Positions 1-7,065 of a stretch of DNA of 10,329 bases are shown in pieces. The stretch is from Nitrospirota bacterium (GTDB lineage Bacteria > Nitrospirota_A > Leptospirillia > Leptospirillales > Leptospirillaceae): contig JAJYPO010000075.1 in assembly GCA_021795275.1 (NCBI GenBank), positions 1 through 10,329 on the forward strand, written 5' to 3'. Positions within the stretch are counted from its first letter, which is position 1. Each line of letters starts with the position of its first letter. Below the pieces are notes generated by a model that saw only the letters and a program-made list of their open reading frames with translations, ran no database searches and was not told where the DNA came from. The translations under genes were made by a program, and so were the position numbers.

Positions 1-835
1 TCTCATCATCGACGACACTCCGGATGCCATCATTATCTCCGGATTCGATCCCCTGCGCCGGGAAGTGGCCCGTCTCGCCCTCGAACAGCTGCTTTCCGAC
101 GGACGGATCCATCCCGCCCGCATCGAGGAAATTGTGGAAAAGGTCAGGAAGGACCTCGATGTCTCCCTCAAGGAGGAGGCGGAGAAGCTGGCCTTCGAAC
201 TGGGAATCACCGATATCCACCCTGAAATTCTGAAGCTTCTGGGTCGCCTCAAGTACCGGACCAGCTATGGCCAGAACAATCTGGTCCATGCCCGGGAGGT
301 GGCCTACCTCTGCCAGATGATGGCCCACGATCTGGGTCTCGACCCCCGGATCGCGAAGAGGGCGGGACTTCTTCACGACATCGGAAAGTCCCTCTCCCAC
401 GAGGGGGAAGGGTCCCATCCGTCCCTCGGAGGGGAGGCGGCAAAAAAATACGGGGAATCCTCCCAGGTGGTCAATGCCATCATGTCCCATCACGGAGACA
501 TCGAGCCCAACTGTCTCGAGTCGGTTCTCGTCGCTGCCGCCGATGCCATCTCTGCCGCCCGGCCCGGTGCCCGCCGTGAAAGCATCGATGTCTACGTCAA
601 GCGCCTCGAGAAGCTGGAGACCATCGCCAATTCATTCAAGGGCGTGGAGAAGTCCTACGCGATCCAGGCGGGGCGTGAAATCCGGATCATCGTGAATCAG
701 GATCAGGTCAGCGACGGGGATCTCATCGAGATAACCCGGGGGATCGCTCAGAAGATCGAAAACGAACTGACCTATCCGGGACAGATCAAGGTGACCGTGA
801 TCCGAGAGAACCGGATCGTTGAGTATGCCCGCTGA
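1..835 (+). CDS. rny: Ribonuclease Y, C-terminal part (5' end outside window)
   Basis: RNase Y is a membrane-anchored endoribonuclease that starts mRNA decay. The reading frame is open from base 2 to the TGA at 833-835, giving 277 visible residues, roughly the C-terminal half of a protein usually about 520 aa long. The visible part opens inside the KH RNA-binding domain ([20 protein letters not shown], then a helix ending near [10 protein letters not shown]). It continues into the HD phosphohydrolase domain, with an upstream His in HAREV (visible residues 96-100) and the metal-binding HD dyad in GLLHDIGK (His at 374-376, Asp at 377-379). A downstream SHHGD motif and a C-terminal block ending [12 protein letters not shown] are also typical. 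The N-terminal membrane helix, the coiled coil and the GxxG loop of KH would lie upstream. A GTG at 65 is in frame but falls inside the KH domain, so it is not the start. The end overlaps the next gene by 11 bases. Identification is firm. Confidence 0.96.
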   Translation, partial: LIIDDTPDAIIISGFDPLRREVARLALEQLLSDGRIHPARIEEIVEKVRKDLDVSLKEEAEKLAFELGITDIHPEILKLLGRLKYRTSYGQNNLVHAREVAYLCQMMAHDLGLDPRIAKRAGLLHDIGKSLSHEGEGSHPSLGGEAAKKYGESSQVVNAIMSHHGDIEPNCLESVLVAAADAISAARPGARRESIDVYVKRLEKLETIANSFKGVEKSYAIQAGREIRIIVNQDQVSDGDLIEITRGIAQKIENELTYPGQIKVTVIRENRIVEYAR

Positions 836-1664
836 CCCCTGGGAACCGGGGCGTCCCGTCCGACTCCTGTTTGTCGGAGATGTCTTTGGAAGGCCCGGAA
901 GGGAGGCGCTGGCCAGGGGAATCGCCCGGCTTGTCCGGGAGGCGCCCCTCGACGGGATTTTCATCAATGGGGAGAATCTTGCCGGCGGACGCGGGCTGAC
1001 CCTCTCGAAGACGGAGGAGTGCTATCGTCTCGGCGTGACGGCCATGACCTCAGGGAACCATCTTTTCGACCAGAAGGAAGCGGAGGCTCTTCTTTCCTCC
1101 GACCTCCGGCTGCTCCGTCCCGAGAATTTTTCCGCCGCCTGTCCGGGATCGGGCCACCGGATCTTCACGCTCCCGTCGGGGTACCGGGTGGGGCTCGCCA
1201 ATCTTATCGGCCGGACCTTCATGGCGCCTTCCGACTGCCCTTTCGCCGCCGCCGACCGGCTTCTTTCGGATTTTGAGACCAGTCCCAATCCTCCCGACTT
1301 CATTGCCGTCGACATTCATGCCGAGGCGACCGGGGAGAAGCAGGCCCTCGCCTTTCATATGGACGGGCGTGCGGACCTTCTCTACGGAACCCACACCCAT
1401 GTCCAGACCAATGACCTGACCCGCTACCCCCATGGGACATGGTTTCTGGGGGATGTGGGAATGACGGGGCCCCGATGGTCCATTGTGGGGGCGGATCCTG
1501 CCTCCGCCCTTTCGAAGTACCGGACCATGGTCCCGCGACCGTTCCGGGTCGCGGAGGGGGAGGCCCTGTTCTGCGCGCTTCTGGTGACGGCCGGACGTCC
1601 GGGAGACCGGAAGGGGGACGTCGACGTGCGGCTCATTCGCGAGACCGACGGAGGAGGGGCTTGA
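825..1664 (+). CDS. ymdB: YmdB-family metallophosphoesterase
   Basis: This 279-aa protein belongs to the YmdB/TIGR00282 group of calcineurin-like phosphoesterases, which in Bacillus hydrolyse 2',3'-cyclic nucleotides and affect RNA turnover and biofilm decisions. The dinuclear-metal ligands of the family are all visible: Asp19 in [11 protein letters not shown], Glu50 and Asn51 in NGENLAGG, Asn78 and His79 in [10 protein letters not shown], His165 in [11 protein letters not shown], and His190 and His192 in [10 protein letters not shown]. The closing GDVGMTGP block (209-216) is also characteristic. I chose the ATG at 825, which gives the usual short lead before the first beta strand; a TTG at 819 is an in-frame alternative. 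The start lies inside the end of rny, so translation is probably coupled to it. The rny-ymdB pair is well known in Firmicutes and supports a role in RNA metabolism. It is probably cytosolic, since no signal peptide is seen. The in vivo substrate is inferred from the family only. Confidence 0.93.
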   Translation: MPADPWEPGRPVRLLFVGDVFGRPGREALARGIARLVREAPLDGIFINGENLAGGRGLTLSKTEECYRLGVTAMTSGNHLFDQKEAEALLSSDLRLLRPENFSAACPGSGHRIFTLPSGYRVGLANLIGRTFMAPSDCPFAAADRLLSDFETSPNPPDFIAVDIHAEATGEKQALAFHMDGRADLLYGTHTHVQTNDLTRYPHGTWFLGDVGMTGPRWSIVGADPASALSKYRTMVPRPFRVAEGEALFCALLVTAGRPGDRKGDVDVRLIRETDGGGA

Positions 1665-3196
1665 CGGAAGAGGGGACCGGAGGAGGGCTTGCGAAGAGCG
1701 TGACCGTCTATACTGTCTCTGAGCTTGCGGGAACGATCAGGATGGGGATGGACCGGATCTTCCCCGGGCTTCTCGTGGTCGAGGGCGAGCTCTCGAATGT
1801 GAAGCGTTCCCAGCCGGCGGGCCATTACTACTTTACCCTCAAGGACTCGGCGGCCAGTCTTCGCGGCGTCATGTTCCGGAGCGCGTCCCGGTCGCTCCCA
1901 TTCGTTCCGGTGGACGGTCTGAAGGTGCTGCTTCGGGGGCGAATCTCCTATTACGAACCTCGCGGCGAGATCCAGATCGTGGCCGAGGCGATGGAGCCGG
2001 CCGGATTGGGTCTGTTTCATCTCGAGTTCCGGCGCGTCCGGGAGATCCTCTCCCGGGAAGGGCTCCTCAGCCCGGAACGAAAGCGGCCCCTTCCCCCCAT
2101 GCCCCGGAAGGTGGCCCTGATCACCTCCCCCCAGGGGGCGGCGATCTGGGACTTCCTCCGCATCGGCGACCAGCAGAACCGTCTGATCCCCATCGTCGTG
2201 CTTCCCGCGCGCATGCAGGGGAGCGAGGCGGCCCCCGAGATCATCCGGGCCCTTTCCCTGGTGGGGACCTTGCCCGGGATCGACCTTGTCGTGATCGCAC
2301 GGGGAGGAGGATCGGCGGAGGATCTCTGGAGCTATAACCGGGAAGATCTGGCCCGGGCCATCCTGGCCTCGCCCGTTCCGGTGGTGACGGCGATCGGACA
2401 CGAAGTGGACGTGACCGTGGCGGACCTCGTCGCCGACCTGCGCGTGGCGACACCGACGGAGGCGGCCAAGAAGGTCTTTTTCGACGCACAGTCCCTTCTC
2501 GGGATCGTCGCCCGATCGCGCAAAAGGCTCAGCGAGCTGATCGTCGGCCGTAAGGAGCGGGAGGCCGCGCGCCTCCTGGCATTCCGGATCGCGACAGGGA
2601 CATTGTCCCGGCGCCTCTCCCAGGCCCATCTCGGAGTTGTCCGCGCCCAGGACCGGATGACCGCCGGGGTCAGGGAGGGCTTGACGAAAAGGGGTGGACA
2701 GATCGCCTCCCGGAGATCGGCGATCATCCACCCCTACCGGAGGCTGGCCGGTCTTCTGGGAGCCGTGGCGGGTCAACGGGAGGCCCTGGTCCGGATTGTC
2801 CGGGACCTCTTGGGAAAGGCCCGCCTCGATCAGGCCCTTTGGACCCGGCCGCTTTACCGGGAGGATCTGATCGCTGCGGGAGCACGGCGTCTCGAGATCA
2901 GCCGGCGACGGTTCGGCATCGTCTCCGGTGTGCGCCACGCCCTTGGGGCCGCACGGGAGCGCCAGAGCCTGTTGGCCGTTCTATTGCGGGAATCGGATCC
3001 CGAGCGACCCCTCGACCGGGGCTTCTTCATCCTTGAAAGGGAGGGAGACCGGGGGCTGGCATCCGCGAGCAACCTCCCAGAACGGGGAGAAAGGCTTCGG
3101 GCGCGATCCCGGGGGCTTGCGATGGATCTTAAGGTGGACGCTGTGGTTCCGCTGAACGGGCGGATCGACGGGAATGAGGAGAGGGAGGTTCCCTGA
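1661..3196 (+). CDS. xseA: Exodeoxyribonuclease VII large subunit
   Basis: This is the catalytic and DNA-binding subunit of exonuclease VII, which degrades single-stranded DNA from both ends and serves in repair. From the TTG at 1661 it is 511 aa, somewhat longer than the usual 400-460 aa. The N-terminal OB fold is clear (YTVSELAGTIR at 17-27, VVEGELSNVKRS at 39-50, GHYYFTLKD at 54-62). The catalytic core follows: ITSPQGAAIWDF (154-165), IARGGGSAEDLW (212-223) and AIGHEVDVTVADL (244-256), the last two being family signatures. A long Arg-rich helical region (about 275-445) precedes a C-terminal motif that reads DRGFFIL where relatives usually have RGYA/RGYS. The TTG overlaps the ymdB stop as TTGA, with AGGAGG at 1652-1657 only 3 bases upstream. 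An in-frame GTG at 1700 is a possible alternative start, with AGGAGG at 1681-1686 about 13 bases away. Longer upstream starts would run inside ymdB and are rejected. The stop overlaps xseB. Confidence 0.95.
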   Translation: MTEEGTGGGLAKSVTVYTVSELAGTIRMGMDRIFPGLLVVEGELSNVKRSQPAGHYYFTLKDSAASLRGVMFRSASRSLPFVPVDGLKVLLRGRISYYEPRGEIQIVAEAMEPAGLGLFHLEFRRVREILSREGLLSPERKRPLPPMPRKVALITSPQGAAIWDFLRIGDQQNRLIPIVVLPARMQGSEAAPEIIRALSLVGTLPGIDLVVIARGGGSAEDLWSYNREDLARAILASPVPVVTAIGHEVDVTVADLVADLRVATPTEAAKKVFFDAQSLLGIVARSRKRLSELIVGRKEREAARLLAFRIATGTLSRRLSQAHLGVVRAQDRMTAGVREGLTKRGGQIASRRSAIIHPYRRLAGLLGAVAGQREALVRIVRDLLGKARLDQALWTRPLYREDLIAAGARRLEISRRRFGIVSGVRHALGAARERQSLLAVLLRESDPERPLDRGFFILEREGDRGLASASNLPERGERLRARSRGLAMDLKVDAVVPLNGRIDGNEEREVP

Positions 3197-3471
3197 TGGT
3201 AAAGGCGGGCAAGGGACAGCCGGAAGCAGGAAAGGATCCTGTCCTTTCCTTTGAAGAGAAGATGAAGCGCCTGGAGGAGATCGTCCGGATGATGGAGCAG
3301 GGGGACCGCCCCCTGGAGGAATCCCTTCGCCTATTCGAGGAAGGCGTCCGGCTGTCGACGGAATGCCAGTCGATGCTTGAAGATGCGGAGCGCAAGGTCA
3401 CGACCCTCCTTTCATCGGGGCGGGAGGGTGAGGGGGAAGGCGTCCGGGAGATTCCCTTCCGGACGGACTAG
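3196..3471 (+). CDS. xseB: Exodeoxyribonuclease VII small subunit
   Basis: This 91-aa protein is the small subunit of exonuclease VII; several copies bind the helical region of XseA. The diagnostic central stretch is present (LSFEEKMKRLEEIV at about 17-30, then MEQGDRPLEESLRLFEEGVR at about 33-52), forming the two-helix hairpin of the family. It is followed by the usual helix ending near AERKVTTL. Both ends are extended and charged: a Lys/Gly-rich leader and a short Glu/Gly-rich tail. The ATG shares one base with the xseA stop (TGATG), and GGAGG at 3184-3188 sits 7 bases upstream. The two subunits are therefore made together, as expected for a stoichiometric complex. Identification is firm despite the small size. 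Confidence 0.94.
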   Translation: MVKAGKGQPEAGKDPVLSFEEKMKRLEEIVRMMEQGDRPLEESLRLFEEGVRLSTECQSMLEDAERKVTTLLSSGREGEGEGVREIPFRTD

Positions 3472-3496
3472 GACCGGAAAACGGGGCTGGGACATC

Positions 3497-3507
3497 AGGA
3501 GAAAGGA
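3497..3507 (+). promoter_or_regulatory. Ribosome binding site deciding the ispA TTG start
   Basis: The purine stretch AGGAGAAAGGA ends 6 bases before the TTG at 3514. It lies in the only gap wider than 20 bases inside the rny-to-M23 gene run (3472-3513). No ATG or GTG at the right place competes, so this site supports the non-ATG start. I see no convincing promoter or terminator in the gap. Confidence 0.7.
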
Positions 3508-3513
3508 CCACTT

Positions 3514-4407
3514 TTGGAGATCAAGAATTACCTGAACCATCAGAAGGAGCGTGTGGACAAGGCCCTCGACCTTCTCTTCCGGGAGGAGTCGGGGCGTGCC
3601 TACGGCCGTCTCGCCGAGGGCATAAGGTACAGCCTTCTGGCGGGAGGGAAGCGCATTCGTCCCGTCCTTGCCCTGGCGACCATCGAGGCGCTCGGGGTTC
3701 CGTCGGACCCTCTTGTTCCGCTGGTCCTCCCCCTCGAACTGATCCACACCTACTCCCTGGTTCACGACGATCTTCCCGCCATGGACAACGACGATCTGAG
3801 ACGCGGCCGGCCGACGAACCATGTCGTTTATGGGGAAGCGGCCGCCATCCTTGCCGGGGATGCGCTCCTGACCCATGCATTTACCCTGCTTTCCGATCCT
3901 GTGTATGATAGTATCCTGCCCGTATCCCGGAGGCTTCCGGTGATCCAGGAACTGTCCGTGGCTTCGGGAATCTCCGGGATGGTCGGGGGACAGTTTCTGG
4001 ACATCGTCTCCGAAGGGAAGTCCCTGACCCTTCCCGAGCTCGAGAATCTTCACAGCCACAAGACGGGGGCCCTTTTGCGGGCCTCCGTCAGGATCGGCGC
4101 TCTCCTGTCCGGTGCCGGGGAGAAGGAGTTGCGGGACCTGACCCGCTACGGGGAGGCGATCGGCATCGCCTTTCAGATCGCCGACGACCTTCTCGATGTG
4201 GAAGCCACCGCGGAGGAGATGGGCAAGGCGACCGGAAAAGACGCCGGAAAACACAAAAATACCTATCCTGGCCTTGTCGGCGTCGAGAAAGCCAGGGCTC
4301 TGGCAGAGGAAAAATGCAGGGAAGCACACGAGTCGGTGGCCCTTCTTGGCGACAGGGGGGAGCCGCTTCGGGAGATCGCTTCCTATATCATAGAAAGAAG
4401 GAACTGA
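3514..4407 (+). CDS. ispA: Polyprenyl diphosphate synthase (farnesyl/geranylgeranyl type)
   Basis: This is a trans-prenyltransferase that condenses isopentenyl diphosphate with allylic diphosphates to make the C15 or C20 precursor of quinones, carrier lipids and hopanoids or carotenoids. It is 297 aa, the normal size. The motifs run in order: GGKRIRP (44-50, substrate diphosphate binding), the first Asp-rich motif DDLPAMD (85-91) followed by NDDLRRGRPTNH, GGQ (158-160), and the second Asp-rich motif DDLLD (224-228), with a KNTYP block at 248-252. The spacing in the first Asp-rich motif and the Tyr five residues before it (Y80) match bacterial IspA-type enzymes. Product length (C15 or C20) cannot be settled by eye. 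It starts with TTG, supported by an upstream purine-rich site. Its TGA shares one base with the dxs ATG, so the first pathway enzyme and this later one are co-translated, as in other bacterial xseB-ispA-dxs clusters. Confidence 0.94.
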   Translation: MEIKNYLNHQKERVDKALDLLFREESGRAYGRLAEGIRYSLLAGGKRIRPVLALATIEALGVPSDPLVPLVLPLELIHTYSLVHDDLPAMDNDDLRRGRPTNHVVYGEAAAILAGDALLTHAFTLLSDPVYDSILPVSRRLPVIQELSVASGISGMVGGQFLDIVSEGKSLTLPELENLHSHKTGALLRASVRIGALLSGAGEKELRDLTRYGEAIGIAFQIADDLLDVEATAEEMGKATGKDAGKHKNTYPGLVGVEKARALAEEKCREAHESVALLGDRGEPLREIASYIIERRN

Positions 4408-6299
4408 TGGGATCTTTGCTCGAAAACATCAAGGGACCGGAGGACGTCAAGGCGCTTCCCGAGGACAAGCTTCCCGTCCTGGCCCAGGAAATCAGGGACG
4501 AGATGGTTCGGGTCCTCTCCGGGATCGGGGGCCATTTCGGTGGCGGGATGGGCGTGGTCGAGTTGACCCTGGCCCTGCACAGGATCTTCGATACGTCCCG
4601 CGACCGGATTGTCTGGGATGTCGGTCATCAGGCCTATCCGCACAAGATGCTGACGGGGCGTCTCCCGTCGCTTCCGACCATCCGCCAGTGGAACGGTCTG
4701 TGCGGCTTCCCGAAGAGGGAGGAGAGCATCCACGACGCCTTCTCGGCGGGCCACGCGGGAACATCCGTTTCCGCAGCGCTCGGGATGGCTGAGGCGCGGG
4801 ACCTTCTGGGAGACTCCTACCACGTCATCGCCGTCGTCGGGGATGGATCCCTGACGGCGGGGATGGCGATGGAGGGTCTCAACCAGGCCGGCGCCCGCAA
4901 GAAAAAGCTTTTGGTCATCCTGAACGACAACAATCTGTCCATTTCGGAAAACGTGGGAGCCCTTTCGTCCTATCTGGCGCGTCTCTCCGTCGACCCCGCC
5001 ATCGACCAGATGCGCCGGAAAACGGGATCGCTGCTTAGGGACATCCCCGTCATCGGGGATTCGGTGGCCCGGTTTGCCAAGGCGGCCCATGGACAGGTCG
5101 TGGGCATGATTTCCCCTCCCGGGCTTTGGTTCGAGGAGATGGGGCTCTCCTACATCGGACCGATCGACGGCCACGACCTTCCTCTGCTGATCGACACGCT
5201 CGGAGCCCTGAAGAATCGGCCGGGGGCCGTCCTTCTTCACGTCCGCACCATCAAGGGGAAGGGGTATCCCCCCGCCGAAAAAAGTCCCATCGTCTTCCAC
5301 GGTGTCCCTCCCTTCGATCCGGAGACGGGGGCCTTCCGGAAGAAGGCCGGAGGGAACCCCGCCTATACGAAGATTTTCGGCCAGGCGATGATCGAGATGG
5401 GCCGGGAGATCCCCGAGCTGTTCGCGATTACGGCGGCCATGCCGGAAGGAACGGGGCTCGTCGATTTTGGCAAGCTTTATCCGGAACGTTTTGTGGACGT
5501 GGGTATCGCGGAGCAGCACGCCGTGACGCTGGCCGGAGGAATGGCGGCCCAGGGGGCCCGTCCCGTCGTCGCCATCTATTCGACCTTCCTTCAGCGGGCC
5601 TATGACCAGATCGTCCACGACATCTGTCTTCAGAATCTCCCGGTGGTCTTTGCGATGGATCGCGGAGGGCTCGTGGGGGAGGACGGCCCCACCCACCACG
5701 GCGTCTTCGACATCGCCTACCTCCGCCATATCCCGAACATGACGGTCATGGCCCCGAAGGACGAGAACGAGCTTCGCAAGATGCTCTGGACGGCGCTCCA
5801 TCATCCTGGCCCCGTGGCAATTCGGTACCCGAGGGGCGAAGCCCTGGGCGTTCCCCTGGACTCGGGTTTCGACGTTCTTCCGATCGGAAAGGCCGAGCTC
5901 CTCTCGGAGGGCCGGGACATCGTCTTCCTGGCCTACGGATCGATGGTCGCGGTCGCCCGGACGGCGGTGGAGATCCTCCGCCGGGAAGGAGTCGATGCCG
6001 GACTCGTCAATATGCGTTTTGCCAAGCCGCTCGACAAGTCGCTCCTCCTTCAGCTGGCCAACTCGACCTCCCTCTTCGTCACGGTCGAGGAAGGGACGGT
6101 GCTCGGAGGGCTTGGGGCGGCCGTTCTTGAATTCCTGTCGGCGGAGGACCTGTTGGGGCGGGTCCGGGTCCGTCTCGCGGGAATCCCGGACCACTATGTG
6201 GAGCACGGGGCTCCCGGCATCCTCAGGGACTCCGTGGGGTTGTCCCCCGAGCACCTGGTGGAGATGGTGCGGAAGAACCTTCAGTCTCCCGTTTGCTGA
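4407..6299 (+). CDS. dxs: 1-deoxy-D-xylulose-5-phosphate synthase
   Basis: This thiamine-diphosphate enzyme joins pyruvate and glyceraldehyde 3-phosphate to give DXP, the entry step of the MEP isoprenoid pathway and a precursor for thiamine and pyridoxal. It is 630 aa, the usual length. Landmarks are GGHFGGGMG (41-49, with the conserved His43), GHQAYPHK (73-80), the ThDP/Mg site GDGSLTAGM (145-153) with NDNN at 173-176, the Glu of GIAEQHAVT (Glu369) that activates the cofactor, and DRGGLVGEDGPTHHG (418-432). The transketolase C-terminal domain follows. All key residues look intact. I chose the ATG at 4407 because GAAGGA at 4397-4402 lies 4 bases upstream and the protein then begins at the family's usual point; an upstream TTG/ATG would run into ispA. 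The presence of dxs implies the organism makes isoprenoids by the MEP route. Confidence 0.97.
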   Translation: MGSLLENIKGPEDVKALPEDKLPVLAQEIRDEMVRVLSGIGGHFGGGMGVVELTLALHRIFDTSRDRIVWDVGHQAYPHKMLTGRLPSLPTIRQWNGLCGFPKREESIHDAFSAGHAGTSVSAALGMAEARDLLGDSYHVIAVVGDGSLTAGMAMEGLNQAGARKKKLLVILNDNNLSISENVGALSSYLARLSVDPAIDQMRRKTGSLLRDIPVIGDSVARFAKAAHGQVVGMISPPGLWFEEMGLSYIGPIDGHDLPLLIDTLGALKNRPGAVLLHVRTIKGKGYPPAEKSPIVFHGVPPFDPETGAFRKKAGGNPAYTKIFGQAMIEMGREIPELFAITAAMPEGTGLVDFGKLYPERFVDVGIAEQHAVTLAGGMAAQGARPVVAIYSTFLQRAYDQIVHDICLQNLPVVFAMDRGGLVGEDGPTHHGVFDIAYLRHIPNMTVMAPKDENELRKMLWTALHHPGPVAIRYPRGEALGVPLDSGFDVLPIGKAELLSEGRDIVFLAYGSMVAVARTAVEILRREGVDAGLVNMRFAKPLDKSLLLQLANSTSLFVTVEEGTVLGGLGAAVLEFLSAEDLLGRVRVRLAGIPDHYVEHGAPGILRDSVGLSPEHLVEMVRKNLQSPVC

Positions 6300-6307
6300 C
6301 GGGGGTC

Positions 6308-6312
6308 GGGAG
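6308..6312 (+). promoter_or_regulatory. Ribosome binding site deciding the tlyA TTG start
   Basis: GGGAG, continued by AAAGG to 6317, lies 6 bases upstream of the TTG at 6319, within the 19-base gap after dxs. There is no in-frame ATG or GTG between the dxs stop and the S4 domain, so this site supports the TTG. Confidence 0.65.
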
Positions 6313-6318
6313 AAAGGC

Positions 6319-7065
6319 TTGAAGGAACGGCTCGACGCCATCGTCCTTCGAAAAGGATGGGCCTCCTCCCGCGAAGAGGCGGTCCACATGATCGGTGAAG
6401 GAAGGGTTCGGGTGAATGCCCTCGTCCGGACCGATCCGACGATCCGGGCGGAGTACGACAGGGTTGAATGCGAACCGGTGGCGAAGGGGGGTCGCTTCGT
6501 CGGACGGGGGGGGCTCAAGCTTGAAGGGGCCCTGGACTTTTTTTCCCTCTCCCCGGCCGGACAAAAGATCGTCGATCTGGGCGCGGCCACGGGAGGTTTT
6601 ACCGACTGTCTTCTTCGGCGCGGGGCCCTCTCTGTCCACGCCGTCGATGTGGGGCGCGGTCTGATCGACGCCCGGCTCCGGGCCGACCCCCGCGTCGCTG
6701 TTGTCGAATCGGCCAATGTCCGATTCCAGGGTGCCTGGATGCCCGCCGATCCCGTCGACGGAGTCGTGGCGGATCTGTCTTTCATCTCCTTGCGTCAGAT
6801 CCTGCCCCAGGTCGCCACGCTCCTGCGGGGCGGCGGGTGGTTCCTGGCGCTTGTGAAGCCCCAGTTCGAGGCCCCGCCCGAACAGGTGGAAAAAGGGGGG
6901 GTCGTCCGTGACCCGGAGGTCCGCAAGGGTCTCCTGCGACGGTTCGTGGCCGATCTGTCCAGTGAGGGAGGCGCTCCTCGCGGCCTCTGTCCTTCCGGAG
7001 TCCGGGGACGGAAGAAGGGAAATCAGGAATACTTTTGTCTTGCGTGGTGGAAGGGGCTAGCTTGA
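6319..7065 (+). CDS. tlyA: TlyA-family S4/FtsJ-type rRNA 2'-O-methyltransferase
   Basis: The 248-aa protein matches the TlyA family, which in mycobacteria 2'-O-methylates 16S and 23S rRNA and was formerly labelled hemolysin. Residues 2-55 form an S4 RNA-binding domain (ERLDAIVLRKGWASSREEA). The methyltransferase follows: GRGGLKLEGAL (62-72), the SAM-binding loop VDLGAATGGFTDCLLRRGA (85-103), AVDVGRG (108-114), VADLSFISL (150-158), LVKPQFE (178-184) and EKGGVVRDP (191-199). The FtsJ-type catalytic tetrad appears complete: Lys67, Asp152, Lys180 and Glu237. It is slightly shorter than the usual roughly 270 aa. The stretch before the final Glu (CPSGVRGRKKGNQEYF) is more basic and less canonical than the family's SPI..G..GN.E. 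The TTG at 6319 is the best start; longer forms run inside dxs. The stop overlaps the epimerase start as TTGA. Which rRNA sites it modifies is inferred only. Confidence 0.92.
   Translation: MKERLDAIVLRKGWASSREEAVHMIGEGRVRVNALVRTDPTIRAEYDRVECEPVAKGGRFVGRGGLKLEGALDFFSLSPAGQKIVDLGAATGGFTDCLLRRGALSVHAVDVGRGLIDARLRADPRVAVVESANVRFQGAWMPADPVDGVVADLSFISLRQILPQVATLLRGGGWFLALVKPQFEAPPEQVEKGGVVRDPEVRKGLLRRFVADLSSEGGAPRGLCPSGVRGRKKGNQEYFCLAWWKGLA
7051..7056 (+). promoter_or_regulatory. Ribosome binding site deciding the epimerase TTG start
   Basis: AAGGGG lies inside the end of tlyA, 5 bases before the TTG at 7062. A start here places the Rossmann beta strand (MKIVIGGGAGFIG) at residue 1, the normal arrangement for this family. 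The alternative TTG at 7035 would add nine residues with no family support. Confidence 0.65.

Noticed and set aside
1439..1660. Possible N-terminal extension of XseA into ymdB
   Set aside because: The added residues are a frame-shifted copy of ymdB coding sequence with no XseA similarity; the OB fold begins after 1661.
1424..2938. A 504-codon open frame on the - strand across xseA
   Set aside because: It is antisense to xseA, with low-complexity charged composition and no family motifs; it is explained by codon bias on the + strand.
3412..4329. A 305-codon open frame on the - strand across xseB and ispA
   Set aside because: It is a shadow of ispA with no recognisable domain.
4314..4406. Possible N-terminal extension of Dxs into ispA
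   Set aside because: The ATG at 4407 has a ribosome binding site and gives the normal family N-terminus.
5995..6318. Possible N-terminal extension of TlyA into dxs
   Set aside because: The extension is out-of-frame dxs sequence; the S4 domain begins right after the TTG at 6319.
4383..6785. An 800-codon open frame on the - strand across dxs and tlyA
   Set aside because: It lies entirely antisense to two clearly identified genes, has no recognisable domain, and has the Arg/Pro/Gly/His-rich composition typical of shadow frames in GC-rich coding DNA.
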